A stretch of DNA of 43,560 nt from positions 1 to 43,560 of the forward strand of contig UQCD01000019.1 in the NCBI GenBank assembly GCA_900539455.1. The letters are read 5' to 3'. Shown here in pieces: positions 25,625-35,114 of this stretch; position 1 is the stretch's first letter, and every line of letters begins with the position of its first letter. Under the pieces are notes generated by a model that did not search any database, had not been told where the DNA came from, and saw only the letters and a list, made by a program, of their open reading frames with translations. The DNA is from an uncultured Eubacteriales bacterium (GTDB lineage Bacteria > Bacillota > Clostridia > Lachnospirales > Lachnospiraceae). A program made the position numbers and the translations under genes.

Positions 25625-27688
25625 TTATTGGCTTTCAGTTGTAATGCAGGTAGTTTCGACTTCACCAGATACAAAGGATATAGTGCAATGTTTTTCCATT
25701 GTGCCAATATTACTATTTGTAAGGAAATAGGTTACTGTGAACACATCATCTGCTGTAAAAGTATTATTGCCATTAGCAAGCTCCGCTAATTTTTCATTTA
25801 AGGCATCCTCGTATACGATGCTTATATTATCTGAATTTATAGAAAGATTATCTACCAGCTTATTATAGAGGACTTCCTTAAAGCTGTTATTAGTGTCATT
25901 AATATCAAAGGATAAGGAGTCCTTTAGAATATTTACAATATTAACAGTAAATGATTTTGCTGAGTTGTTTCCATAGCTGTCCTTAATAGTGTAGCTTACG
26001 GAATATTTTCCGTAGGAAAGAGTAAGTCCTGTTGTACTTTCAAGTAAACTTTTATTTTTAAAATCTGCAATAGGATTTCCTAAGCTATCTAAGGCAAACA
26101 TAGGTGAAGGCAAAGCTATATTAAGTGAGGCTGATATATCCTTGCCAGCAAAGTCAGCAGCCTTTAGAAGATTATTGTATATTGCATTACTTATTTCTAC
26201 AGCTATTTCATTAGTAGTAATGAGATTGTCAGAAGAATTAAACATAGTAATCTCATTTGTCTTTAGTGAAATAGTAGGAGGTGTAGTTACTGTAAGCTTT
26301 ACAGTTGGGTGGTTGGAGGTTTCGTTTAAGTATTGTGCTGAATATGTAATAGTATAGGCTCCAACATTTTTAAGAGCATTTTCTAAGGAAACTGTGTTGC
26401 CCTTGCTGTTGGTAATAGTATAGGTAACATATTTTGAAACATCTCTGGACATACTGTCTTTTGCAGTAACATTTGATAAAGGATTGTATTTAGTGCCTTT
26501 GTTTATGTTTACTGAGTTTTCCTTTACAGAAATATTAATGGAGCTGGAAAGAAAAAGAACATTCATATCAACCTTTTCTGAAATACCCGGAACAACACCA
26601 GTGTCCTTATATTGCCAAATCTGGTAAGGGAAGGAGGTAGTAGGCGTGTCCTTTCCCGGAATATAATAGTTGTCATAGTTTCTGTAATAGCTCCAGTATC
26701 TTGCATACCAGACCTTATGGCTTTTTGAAACAGAATTTATATCAAATAGTGACAAATCATAAGCATTTCCATATACCATAGCTTCATAGCCAGAGGCCTC
26801 AACAGCGCTAATAAAGGAATTAACTACCTTTGTCATAGCAGCATTTGAAAGTCTGGCACCGTTTGAACGATATGGAGAACCATTTGAGTGATAGCCGGTT
26901 TCCCAGTCAAAAACTACAGGGTAGGTAATGTGATAATTTTTAATAGCGTTTACAGTAAGGGAGGCTTCCTCAAGTGCCTCACGCTCTGTAATAGCCTGTG
27001 AAAAGAAGTATACACCTACATTTAAGCCAGCCTTAGCAGCACCTTCAATATTTTTCTTGTAGGCATCATCATAGTATAAAGAGCCTGTACCAGTACCACG
27101 ACCACCAACCTTTATAAATACAAATTTATAACCGGCAGCAGCCACCTTGTTCCAATCAATATTTCCCTGCCATTTTGACACATCTATACCATATATTACA
27201 GAGGAGTAATTGACAGGAGAAAAAGTAACAGGAGTTATATTGCTGGTATAATCAGGAGCATCAGAATTAGAAACTGCATTGTTTTTATTTACTGGCTCTG
27301 AAAGGTCCTTGTTGCTAACCTCTATTTTTGAAATATCAATTAATTTTGGGGCTGTAGTTTCTTCTTCAGTTTCAGCAGCCTTAGTGGTTTGAGGGACAGT
27401 AGTAGTTTCTGGAATTGTAGTGGTTTCCGGTATAGTAGTGGTGGCTATTGCTTCTATAATAGGAGAGGTATTAGAGGCTGCCTCATTATAATTGCCAGAA
27501 AAAGTATCCTTAGAAGCAAGGGATACAATACCATAAATAACAAAGAATACAACAAGTATACCGCCTAAAGAATATAGAAAGGCAAAGGGGCTTTCGTCAA
27601 ATTTTTTCTTTTTTGCAGATATAAAGCTTTTAACGCCTTTAAATTTTGCCCTGGATATATAATAAAACATTCGTATTTCCTTTTTCAT
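25625..27688 (-). CDS. Membrane-anchored GH25 lysozyme with C-terminal Ig-like repeats
   Basis: A 687-residue muramidase-type protein. Order: a basic cytoplasmic N-terminus, one transmembrane helix (~35-58), a Thr-rich linker with repeats (TTTIPETTTIPET) and acidic segment (~84-115), a GH25 domain (~165-390), and a C-terminal region with Ig/cadherin-like repeats. GH25 motifs are YGIDVSKWQG (Asp169) and VVFDWETGY, with the catalytic Asp261/Glu263 pair; AGLNVGVYFFSQAIT and FPYQIWQYKDTG also fit. I place the start at ATG 27688 after GAGGA; the longer frame from 27703 overlaps that site, and ATG 27670 is also possible. The anchor keeps the enzyme on the cell surface, unlike secreted lysozymes. 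Confidence 0.93.
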   Translation of the reverse strand: MKKEIRMFYYISRAKFKGVKSFISAKKKKFDESPFAFLYSLGGILVVFFVIYGIVSLASKDTFSGNYNEAASNTSPIIEAIATTTIPETTTIPETTTVPQTTKAAETEEETTAPKLIDISKIEVSNKDLSEPVNKNNAVSNSDAPDYTSNITPVTFSPVNYSSVIYGIDVSKWQGNIDWNKVAAAGYKFVFIKVGGRGTGTGSLYYDDAYKKNIEGAAKAGLNVGVYFFSQAITEREALEEASLTVNAIKNYHITYPVVFDWETGYHSNGSPYRSNGARLSNAAMTKVVNSFISAVEASGYEAMVYGNAYDLSLFDINSVSKSHKVWYARYWSYYRNYDNYYIPGKDTPTTSFPYQIWQYKDTGVVPGISEKVDMNVLFLSSSINISVKENSVNINKGTKYNPLSNVTAKDSMSRDVSKYVTYTITNSKGNTVSLENALKNVGAYTITYSAQYLNETSNHPTVKLTVTTPPTISLKTNEITMFNSSDNLITTNEIAVEISNAIYNNLLKAADFAGKDISASLNIALPSPMFALDSLGNPIADFKNKSLLESTTGLTLSYGKYSVSYTIKDSYGNNSAKSFTVNIVNILKDSLSFDINDTNNSFKEVLYNKLVDNLSINSDNISIVYEDALNEKLAELANGNNTFTADDVFTVTYFLTNSNIGTMEKHCTISFVSGEVETTCITTESQ

Positions 27689-27822
27689 AATCTTAATCCT
27701 CAATATAAATTTTTTTTGTATAAAACAAACAAGAACATTTTACTTCAAAAATCCCACTATATCAATATTTTAAAGAAAAAATAATTGCAATTATGTGTAC
27801 ATTATGGTAAACTTTTTTTATG

Positions 27823-27851
27823 TTGAAAGTATTATCGCTTTGCGATACTAA
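27823..27851 (+). promoter_or_regulatory. malQ promoter with a palindrome in the spacer
   Basis: A -35 TTGAAA (27823-27828), 17-nt spacer and -10 TACTAA (27846-27851). TATCGC-TTT-GCGATA (27833-27847) sits between the boxes and overlaps the -10, a plausible operator. Confidence 0.55.
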
Positions 27852-27893
27852 GTTCGTATATATCTAGAAATTTGAAAGACGAGGAATTTGATA

Positions 27894-29399
27894 ATGAGAG
27901 CTAGTGGTATTTTAATGCCAATATCCAGCTTACCATCAGAATATGGTATTGGATGCTTTGACGAATGTGCATTTGAGTTTGTAGACCTTTTAGAGAAAGC
28001 GGGGCAGAAGTATTGGCAGATATTGCCTTTAGGACATACCAGTTATGGAGATTCTCCATATCAGTCATTTTCTACATTTGCTGGAAATCCATACTTCGTA
28101 TCTATCAAAAAGCTCATTGAAAAAGGATATATCACAAAGGAAGAATGTGACGAATATGACTTGGTAGGTCATCCGGAATATGTTGATTATGAAAAAATCT
28201 ACAACGGCAGATATGCTATATATAGAAAAGCATTTGCAAACAGCAACATAACTGAAGATAAGGATTATCAGGAGTTTGTCAAGAAAAATGCTGATTGGTT
28301 AGAGGACTATGCGTTATTTATGGCTGTTAAGGCCGCATATGACGGAAAGAGCTTCATCGAATGGGATGATGACATAAAGCTTAGAAAGCCGGAAGCAATG
28401 GCTGCATATAGAGAAAAATATAAAGAAGAGGTGGATTTTTATTCATTTCTTCAGTATGAGTTCTATACACAGTGGGATGCACTTAAGAAATATGCAAATT
28501 CAAAGAATGTAAAGCTTGTAGGTGATATTCCGATTTATGTTGCATATGACAGTGCTGATGTTTGGAAAAATCCAGAGCTATTTTTATTAGATGAAAACCT
28601 ACAGCCAATCAAGGTTGCAGGCTGTCCTCCAGATGCTTTTAGCGTTGACGGTCAGTTATGGGGCAATCCATTATACACATGGGAATACCATAAAGAAACA
28701 GGATATGCTTGGTGGAAGAAGAGAATCAAGGCTTGTATTGATTTATATGATATGGTTAGAATTGACCACTTCAGAGGCTTTGATGAGTATTATACAATTC
28801 CATTTGAACATGTAAATGCAAGAGCAGGTGTATGGGTTAAAGGACCTGGTATTGACTTGTTCAATTCATTAAATGAAGAATTTGGTGATATGGATATTAT
28901 TGCTGAGGACTTAGGCTTCCTTACAGATACAGTGCGTGATTTATTGAAGGCTACTGGCTATCCGGGAATGAAAATATTACAGTTCGGATTTGGAAAAGGA
29001 AATGATGACAGCGAATATCTTCCTCACAATTATCCAAGAAACTGTGTTGTCTATACAGGAACACATGACAATGATTCTATAAAAGGTTGGTTATCAACAT
29101 ATGAATCAGAAGAGGACAGACAGACAGTAATTGACTACTTAGGTTTAGATGTTGATGCGTCAGAGCCACTTGATACAATAAAAGACATCAACTGGAAATT
29201 TGTTCAGACTTGTATGAACAGTGTTGCTGATTACTGTATTATTCCAATGCAGGATATATTAGGATTATCTAGTGAATCCAGAATTAATATACCTTCAACT
29301 GTTGGAAATAACTGGAAGTGGAGAATTAAAAAAGGCGCGTTTGATGATGAAATAATCGAAAGATTAAGAACACTTACACGCGTTAGTGGTAGATTATAA
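27894..29399 (+). CDS. malQ: 4-alpha-glucanotransferase (amylomaltase, GH77)
   Basis: A 501-residue cytoplasmic enzyme that transfers alpha-1,4-glucan segments between maltodextrins, releasing glucose, in glycogen or starch use. The GH77 catalytic set is visible: nucleophile Asp291 (VRIDHFRGF), acid/base Glu338 (IIAEDLGF) and Asp392 (GTHDND). DIPIYVAYDSADVW and LPLGHTSYGDSPYQSFS are family-typical. The start is ATG 27894, with GAGGA 8 nt upstream. A good terminator follows. It has its own promoter with a palindrome that may bind a sugar-responsive regulator (inference). Length matches the family. Confidence 0.98.
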   Translation: MRASGILMPISSLPSEYGIGCFDECAFEFVDLLEKAGQKYWQILPLGHTSYGDSPYQSFSTFAGNPYFVSIKKLIEKGYITKEECDEYDLVGHPEYVDYEKIYNGRYAIYRKAFANSNITEDKDYQEFVKKNADWLEDYALFMAVKAAYDGKSFIEWDDDIKLRKPEAMAAYREKYKEEVDFYSFLQYEFYTQWDALKKYANSKNVKLVGDIPIYVAYDSADVWKNPELFLLDENLQPIKVAGCPPDAFSVDGQLWGNPLYTWEYHKETGYAWWKKRIKACIDLYDMVRIDHFRGFDEYYTIPFEHVNARAGVWVKGPGIDLFNSLNEEFGDMDIIAEDLGFLTDTVRDLLKATGYPGMKILQFGFGKGNDDSEYLPHNYPRNCVVYTGTHDNDSIKGWLSTYESEEDRQTVIDYLGLDVDASEPLDTIKDINWKFVQTCMNSVADYCIIPMQDILGLSSESRINIPSTVGNNWKWRIKKGAFDDEIIERLRTLTRVSGRL

Positions 29400-29409
29400 G
29401 ATTCTAATT

Positions 29410-29440
29410 AGACGGCGCTTGTGTATGCGCCGTCTTTATT
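29410..29440 (+). terminator. Intrinsic terminator of malQ
   Basis: AGACGGCGC pairs with GCGCCGTCT (9 bp, GC-rich), followed by TTATT. Confidence 0.92.
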
Positions 29441-29510
29441 AATATATATAGATATTATATAGCTACTGTGACTTAAAATAGTTTGGTTAGAATATGGTGA
29501 GGTAAAATAT

Positions 29511-30374
29511 ATGGAATTTACAAGATTATATGATGGAGCATTAATTTTAGAGGGGGGAGGCATGAGAGGCTCTTACACGGCAGGAGTTTTAGACTTTTTT
29601 ATTGACAAAGATTTATATTTTAAAAATTGCTATGCAGTATCAGCCGGTGCTTGTAATTGTTGTAATTATCTGTCAAAACAAAGAGGTCGTTCATATACTA
29701 TTAATGTAAAGTATGCTCACGATAAGAGATATGCCGGACTTAGCAGCTATATTACTACAGGTAATTATTTCAACAAAGAGTTCACTATGGACGAATTACC
29801 AAATAAGCTGCTTCCATATGATTATATAGAATATCAAAGAACAAATGCAAATTTTTATGCTGTTGCTACAAATATTAAAACCGGCAGACCAGAATATTTA
29901 AAGGTTGAAAATATGAAAAAGGATATAGATTATGTCTGGGCAAGCAGCTCTTTACCACTTATGGCGAAAAGTGTTAAGATAGGTGATAATGAATATTTAG
30001 ACGGAGGAGTTTCTGACTCTATACCTGTAGCAAAGGCAATAGAGGATGGTAATAAAAAGGTAGTAGTTGTTCTTACAAGAGATATTAACTACAAAAAAAA
30101 GCCAAACAAATTAATGCCTATGATAAAAATGGTATATAGAAGTTATCCGGCACTTATTAAGGCAATAGGACGCAGACATGTTAATTACAATAGAACTTTA
30201 AAGCTATTAAAACAAAAGGAAGCAAAGGGAGAAATTTTTGTTATAAGACCTACCAGTGAAATAACTATTGGAAGGCTTGAAACAGACTCAGAAAAATTAA
30301 AGCAATTATATGAGGCTGGATATAATGATGCGAAAGCATATTATGAAGGCTTGAAACGGTATCTTGGTTTGTAA
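29511..30374 (+). CDS. Patatin-like phospholipase
   Basis: A 287-residue patatin-family serine lipase or esterase with a Ser-Asp dyad. The oxyanion loop is LEGGGMRGSYTAGVL (~residues 13-27). The nucleophile Ser44 lies in AVSAGACN, where the usual first Gly of GxSxG is Ala. The catalytic Asp164 is in DGGVSDSIP. No signal peptide is seen, as in the YjjU/RssA-type bacterial patatins, so it is probably cytoplasmic. The start follows GGTGAGG. It precedes dapF by 68 nt in the same direction. The substrate is unknown; membrane glycerolipids are likely from family knowledge. Confidence 0.93.
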   Translation: MEFTRLYDGALILEGGGMRGSYTAGVLDFFIDKDLYFKNCYAVSAGACNCCNYLSKQRGRSYTINVKYAHDKRYAGLSSYITTGNYFNKEFTMDELPNKLLPYDYIEYQRTNANFYAVATNIKTGRPEYLKVENMKKDIDYVWASSSLPLMAKSVKIGDNEYLDGGVSDSIPVAKAIEDGNKKVVVVLTRDINYKKKPNKLMPMIKMVYRSYPALIKAIGRRHVNYNRTLKLLKQKEAKGEIFVIRPTSEITIGRLETDSEKLKQLYEAGYNDAKAYYEGLKRYLGL

Positions 30375-30442
30375 TTTTTGAATTACTAAGACTACAAGAT
30401 AGATAATATTATAAAATAAATAAGGCTACTACGGAGGCTGCT

Positions 30443-31276
30443 ATGAAATTTACAAAGATGCACGGTTGCGGAAATGATTATATATATGTAAACTGTTTAG
30501 AGGAAACAGTAGAAAATCCAAAGGACACAGCCATAAAGGTTAGTGATGTACATTTTGGAATTGGCTCAGACGGTTTAATATTAGTTTGTCCATCTAAGGT
30601 GGCAGATTTTAGAATGGCAATGTACAATGCTGACGGTTCAGAAGGCAAAATGTGTGGAAATGGTATAAGATGTGTAGGAAAGTATGTTTATGACAATCAT
30701 CTTACAGATAAAACAACAGTTACTATTGAAACCTTATCAGGAATAAAAACCTTAGAGCTTACTGTAAAAAATGGCAAGGTAGAAATGGCAAAGGTAGATA
30801 TGGGTGCTCCAATTTTACAGAGCAGTCTTATTCCGGCTATTTCTGATGAAGATACTATTATAAATAAAGAGATACAGGTTAATGGTGAAAATTACAATAT
30901 TACCTGTGTATCAATGGGTAATCCTCATTGTGTAACTGTAGTTAATAGTACAAAGGATTTTCCTGTAGAAAAAATAGGACCATATTTTGAAAAACATGAA
31001 ATGTTTCCAGATAGAGTAAATACTGAATTTGTGGAAATTATTTCCAGAAAAGAAATCAATATGCGAGTTTGGGAAAGAGGCTCTGGTGAAACCTGGGCTT
31101 GTGGAACAGGTACCTGTGCATCAGTCGTAGCTTGTGTTTTAAATGACTTAACGGAGGATGAGGTGTTAGTCCATGTATTAGGCGGGGATATATTAGTACA
31201 TTATGACAGAAATAAAAACACAGTATTTATGACTGGCCCGGCTGCTACTATTTGTACAGGAGAAATAGATATATAA
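30443..31276 (+). CDS. dapF: Diaminopimelate epimerase
   Basis: A 277-residue enzyme that converts LL- to meso-diaminopimelate for lysine and peptidoglycan. It begins with the family start KMHGCGNDYIYVN. The two catalytic cysteines lie in MCGNGIRCVG (Cys71) and WACGTGTCAS (Cys220), and MGNPHCVTVV is also conserved. The start ATG has ACGGAGG 8 nt upstream. It is followed 67 nt later by murE, which uses meso-DAP, a functionally meaningful neighbourhood. The lysine riboswitch controlling dapAB lies about 19 kb away, so it does not control dapF directly. Confidence 0.97.
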   Translation: MKFTKMHGCGNDYIYVNCLEETVENPKDTAIKVSDVHFGIGSDGLILVCPSKVADFRMAMYNADGSEGKMCGNGIRCVGKYVYDNHLTDKTTVTIETLSGIKTLELTVKNGKVEMAKVDMGAPILQSSLIPAISDEDTIINKEIQVNGENYNITCVSMGNPHCVTVVNSTKDFPVEKIGPYFEKHEMFPDRVNTEFVEIISRKEINMRVWERGSGETWACGTGTCASVVACVLNDLTEDEVLVHVLGGDILVHYDRNKNTVFMTGPAATICTGEIDI

Positions 31277-31343
31277 GTCTTCATTAGAAGTGGAAATTGA
31301 TAACCCTTGTTTAAGGAAAACCAATAAAGCGAAAGGCAATAAT

Positions 31344-32813
31344 ATGAAATTAATAGATTTATTGTACAATTTAGATTATGAAATTGTTCTAGGCGACTTA
31401 AATAAAAATATTGAAAAGCTAGTTTATGATTCAAGGAAGGTTGCAAAGGGAGATGCCTTTGTATGTATTAGTGGTGCAGTAAGAGATGCACATGATTTTG
31501 TATCAGATGTGGCAATTAAGGGTGCTACAGCAATAGTTGTAGAAAAGGACATAGATTTATCCAATTTAAGAGATGTAACTGTAATTAAGGTTAAGGATAC
31601 CAGATATGCTTTAGCCTGTATGGCAGCAGCGTATTTTAAGCATCCTTCAGAGAAGCTTATAACTATTGGTATTACAGGTACAAAGGGAAAGACTACTACT
31701 ACCTATATGGTTAAATCAATATTAGACAAAATCGGTATGAAAACCGGTCTGATTGGAACTATTGAAACAATTATTGGAGATACTCATATTCCAAGCTGTA
31801 ATACAACACCAGAGTCTTATATTGTTCAGGAAACATTTGCAAAAATGGTTGAGGAAGGCTGCAAGTGTGTAGTAATGGAGGTTTCCTCACAGGCAATGAA
31901 GCTGCATCGTGTAGCAGGCTTTGTTTTTGACTATGGCATATTTACAAACTTATCAAAGGACCATATTGGACCAAATGAGCATAAGGATTTTAACGAATAT
32001 CTTAACTGCAAGGCTGCATTATTTAGACAATGTAAAAACGGAATATTTAATGTAGATGATGAGCATACAAAGGATATTCTTGAAAAGGCTACCTGCAAGG
32101 TGGAAACCTTTGGAATTGACAACGAGGCAGACTACAAGGCAGAAAATATTAAGCTGTTTACAAAGCCCGGCTGCTTAGGTATATCCTATGACTTAAAAGG
32201 AAAAATAAATATTCCAGTTGAGATTGACATACCGGGAAGATTTAGTGTATATAATTCACTTACAGCCATTGCTATATGTAATCATTTTACTAATGATTAT
32301 AAGCTTATTGAAGCTGTACTGTCGGATATTAGGGTAAAGGGCAGAGTTGAGATTATACCTGTATCCCCTAAATATACATTAATGATAGATTATGCACATA
32401 ATGCAATGAGCCTTGAAAGCTTACTTAAGTGTATTAGAGAATATCACCCAAAAAGAATTGTGACTATGTTTGGCTGTGGAGGCAACAGAGATAGAAACAG
32501 AAGATTTGAAATGGGAGAGGTATCCTCAAGACTTTCGGATTTAACAGTGGTTACCTCTGATAATCCAAGATTTGAAGAGCCTGAGGCTATCATAGAGGAT
32601 ATTATTACAGGCGTAAAAAAGGCTGACGGAAAGTATATTACTATACCAGATAGAAAAGAAGCCATAAAATATGTTATTGAAAATGGCGAGGAAGGGGATA
32701 TAATAATTCTTGCTGGAAAAGGTCACGAGGACTATCAGGAAATAAAAGGGGTAAAATATCCTATGGATGAAAGAGATATTATATCTGATATTAAAAAGAT
32801 GCTTAATATGTAA
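31344..32813 (+). CDS. murE: UDP-MurNAc-tripeptide synthetase, meso-DAP-adding
   Basis: A 489-residue Mur ligase that adds the third residue to UDP-MurNAc-L-Ala-D-Glu in the cytoplasm. The ATP loop is GITGTKGKTTTTY (Lys116). The central substrate domain has TTPESYIVQ. The C-terminal domain has DNPR (406-409), the hallmark of meso-diaminopimelate specificity rather than lysine. I place the start at ATG 31344 after GAAAGG; the in-frame ATG at 31290 lacks a site and adds 18 atypical residues. It sits between dapF, its substrate supplier, and asnB. Confidence 0.97.
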   Translation: MKLIDLLYNLDYEIVLGDLNKNIEKLVYDSRKVAKGDAFVCISGAVRDAHDFVSDVAIKGATAIVVEKDIDLSNLRDVTVIKVKDTRYALACMAAAYFKHPSEKLITIGITGTKGKTTTTYMVKSILDKIGMKTGLIGTIETIIGDTHIPSCNTTPESYIVQETFAKMVEEGCKCVVMEVSSQAMKLHRVAGFVFDYGIFTNLSKDHIGPNEHKDFNEYLNCKAALFRQCKNGIFNVDDEHTKDILEKATCKVETFGIDNEADYKAENIKLFTKPGCLGISYDLKGKINIPVEIDIPGRFSVYNSLTAIAICNHFTNDYKLIEAVLSDIRVKGRVEIIPVSPKYTLMIDYAHNAMSLESLLKCIREYHPKRIVTMFGCGGNRDRNRRFEMGEVSSRLSDLTVVTSDNPRFEEPEAIIEDIITGVKKADGKYITIPDRKEAIKYVIENGEEGDIIILAGKGHEDYQEIKGVKYPMDERDIISDIKKMLNM

Positions 32814-32831
32814 AGAAAGGAAACAAACATC

Positions 32832-34685
32832 ATGTGTGGAATTGCTGGTTTTTCAGGAAATATTGATGGAAATAAAAATGAAATATTAAAAAAGATGACT
32901 GATAAGATTGCTCATAGAGGACCGGATCAGGAAGGCTTTTATATAAATGATGATGTAGCATTAGGCTTTAGACGACTTAGTATTATTGATTTAAATAATG
33001 GTTCACAGCCAATGTTTAATGAAAATAAGGATATTGCCATTGTTTTTAATGGAGAGATATATAATCATTTATCACTCAGAGAAGAGCTTAAAAACAAAGG
33101 TCATATATTTGCAAATAATTCAGATACAGAAGTCTTAGTTCATGGCTATGAGGAATATGGTGTAGACCTTTTATATCGTTTAAGAGGTATGTTTGCCTTT
33201 ATGATTTATGATTCAAAAAAGAAGCTTATGTTTGGTGCAAGGGACTTTTTTGGAATTAAGCCATTTTATTATGCAATGCCAGATGACAATTTAGTATTTG
33301 GCTCAGAAATTAAAAGTATTTTGGAATTTCCAACTGTAAAAAAAGAGGTTAATGAGGCTGCCTTAGAGCAGTATTTAAGCTTCCAGTATTCAGTTTTAGA
33401 GGAAACTTTCTTTAAGGGAATATATAGACTTCCAGCAGGTCATTATATGATTTACAAGGACGGAAAGCTTGATGTTACCAGATATTTTGACCCATTAATG
33501 GAGCCTCAGAAGGAAAATCAGGTACAATTATCAGATACAATAAGTGATATTGAGGATTTGGTACATGAAACTGTAAATACACATATGATAAGTGATGTAG
33601 AGGTTGGCTCACTATTATCCAGTGGTGTGGACAGCAGCTATGTTGTTTCTGAATTTCCAGGAAATAAAACCTTTACAGTAGGCTTTTTGGACAAGAGTAG
33701 TAAGTACAATGAAATAAGATATGCAGAAAGTCTTACAGAGGAGCTGCACAAGGAAAATTACAGCAAAAATATAAGCAGCGAGGAATACTTTGATGTTATT
33801 CCTAAGGTTATGTATTATATGGACGAGCCATTGGCTGACCCTTCATGTATAGCCTTATACTTTGTTGACCAGTTAGCAGCCAGTCAGTTAAAGGTTGTTT
33901 TGTCTGGTGAAGGTGCAGATGAATTTTTCGGTGGCTACAATATTTACCATGAGCCAATATCTCTAAGAGGTTTTAAGCTCGTTCCAAGGTTTATTAAAAA
34001 GCCAATGGCTGCGTTAGTAAAGAAAATGCCAAACTTTAAGGGCAAAAACTTTATTATCAGAGGCAGTAAAAGTGTAGAGGAGAGATTTATTGGTAATGCC
34101 AATATGTTCTCTGTAGAGGAAAGGGAAAAGATTTTAAATACAAAGCTTACACATAAAGCACCTAAGGACATTGTAAAGGATGCCTATGACAGAGTAAAGG
34201 GACTTAATGATATTGCTAAAATGCAGTATATAGACATTAATTTCTGGCTTCAGGGTGACATATTATTAAAGGCTGATAAGATGAGCATGGCTCATTCCCT
34301 TGAATCAAGAGTTCCATTCCTTGATATAAATGTATTTGATTATACAAAGAAAATGCCTATAAATTATAGATGTAACAAGAAGGCTACAAAATATGCTTTC
34401 AGAGTAGCTGCAAAAAGACATCTTCCAGATGCAACAGCTAATAAAAAGAAATTAGGCTTCCCAGTGCCTATAAGAGTATGGCTTAAGGAAGACAAGTATT
34501 TCAACAAAGTAAAGGAAATGTTTGAAAGAGATTTTGTAGATGAATTTTTTGACACTACCTTGATAGTTAATTTATTAGAGGACCATAGAGCTGGAAAGGC
34601 TGATAATAGTAGAAAAATATGGACAATCTATGTGTTCCTGGTTTGGTATGATGTGTACTTTAATGGGAATGTGGCTTTGAATTAG
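32832..34685 (+). CDS. asnB: Asparagine synthase (glutamine-hydrolysing)
   Basis: A 617-residue AsnB that makes asparagine from aspartate, ATP and glutamine. The N-terminal Ntn glutaminase begins MCGIAGFSG, with the nucleophile Cys2 exposed after Met removal, and has RLSIIDLNNGSQPM and FNGEIYNH. The synthetase domain carries the PP-loop SSGVDSS (263-269), with EPLADPS and LSGEGADEFFGGY. It follows murE by 18 nt. The repeat element immediately downstream supplies a terminator-like hairpin. Some family members amidate diaminopimelate in peptidoglycan, so the murE/dapF context leaves that alternative open. Confidence 0.94.
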   Translation: MCGIAGFSGNIDGNKNEILKKMTDKIAHRGPDQEGFYINDDVALGFRRLSIIDLNNGSQPMFNENKDIAIVFNGEIYNHLSLREELKNKGHIFANNSDTEVLVHGYEEYGVDLLYRLRGMFAFMIYDSKKKLMFGARDFFGIKPFYYAMPDDNLVFGSEIKSILEFPTVKKEVNEAALEQYLSFQYSVLEETFFKGIYRLPAGHYMIYKDGKLDVTRYFDPLMEPQKENQVQLSDTISDIEDLVHETVNTHMISDVEVGSLLSSGVDSSYVVSEFPGNKTFTVGFLDKSSKYNEIRYAESLTEELHKENYSKNISSEEYFDVIPKVMYYMDEPLADPSCIALYFVDQLAASQLKVVLSGEGADEFFGGYNIYHEPISLRGFKLVPRFIKKPMAALVKKMPNFKGKNFIIRGSKSVEERFIGNANMFSVEEREKILNTKLTHKAPKDIVKDAYDRVKGLNDIAKMQYIDINFWLQGDILLKADKMSMAHSLESRVPFLDINVFDYTKKMPINYRCNKKATKYAFRVAAKRHLPDATANKKKLGFPVPIRVWLKEDKYFNKVKEMFERDFVDEFFDTTLIVNLLEDHRAGKADNSRKIWTIYVFLVWYDVYFNGNVALN

Positions 34686-34706
34686 ATAATAAAAAGTGAT
34701 ATAGAT

Positions 34707-34856
34707 AAATAAAAAACGCAAACAGCTTCTTATAGGGACCGCTCCCGCTTAGATGCTGCTCGCAGCAGTGCTAAGTGCGTGCATCGCTATGCTTGCACTT
34801 GCTAAGCACTGGCGGCAGCATATGTCCCTGTCAGAAGCAGTTTGTGTTTTTTATTT
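34707..34856. repeat. 150-nt branched hairpin, repeat unit 1
   Basis: The outer stem AAATAAAAAACGCAAAC pairs with GTTTGTGTTTTTTATTT. AGGGAC pairs with GTCCCT. Inside are TGCTGC-TCGCAGCA and a long GTGCTAAGTGC/GCACTTGCTAAGCAC hairpin. The 3' T run makes it a possible asnB terminator; the 5' A run does the same for the other strand. Confidence 0.85.
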
Positions 34857-34964
34857 GCGATACTGACACTTTAAATTTTATAGAGGGTATAATTTTTACA
34901 TTTGAAATGGGTAGCAGAAAATTAATTTAAAGATTACTAATTAAATTCAAAGTGAAATATGGAT

Positions 34965-35114
34965 AAATAAAAAACGCAAACAGCTTCTTATAGGGACCGC
35001 TCCCGCTTAGATGCTGCTCGCAGCAGTGCTAAGCGCGTGCATCGCTATGCTTGCACTTGCTAAGCACTGGCGGCAGCATATGTCCCTGCCAGAAGCAGCT
35101 TGCGTTTTTTATTT
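34965..35114. repeat. 150-nt branched hairpin, repeat unit 2
   Basis: The same architecture as unit 1, with substitutions such as AAGCGC for AAGTGC and TTGCGT for TTGTGT. Several changes alter G-U pairs to G-C, leaving the fold intact. Confidence 0.85.
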
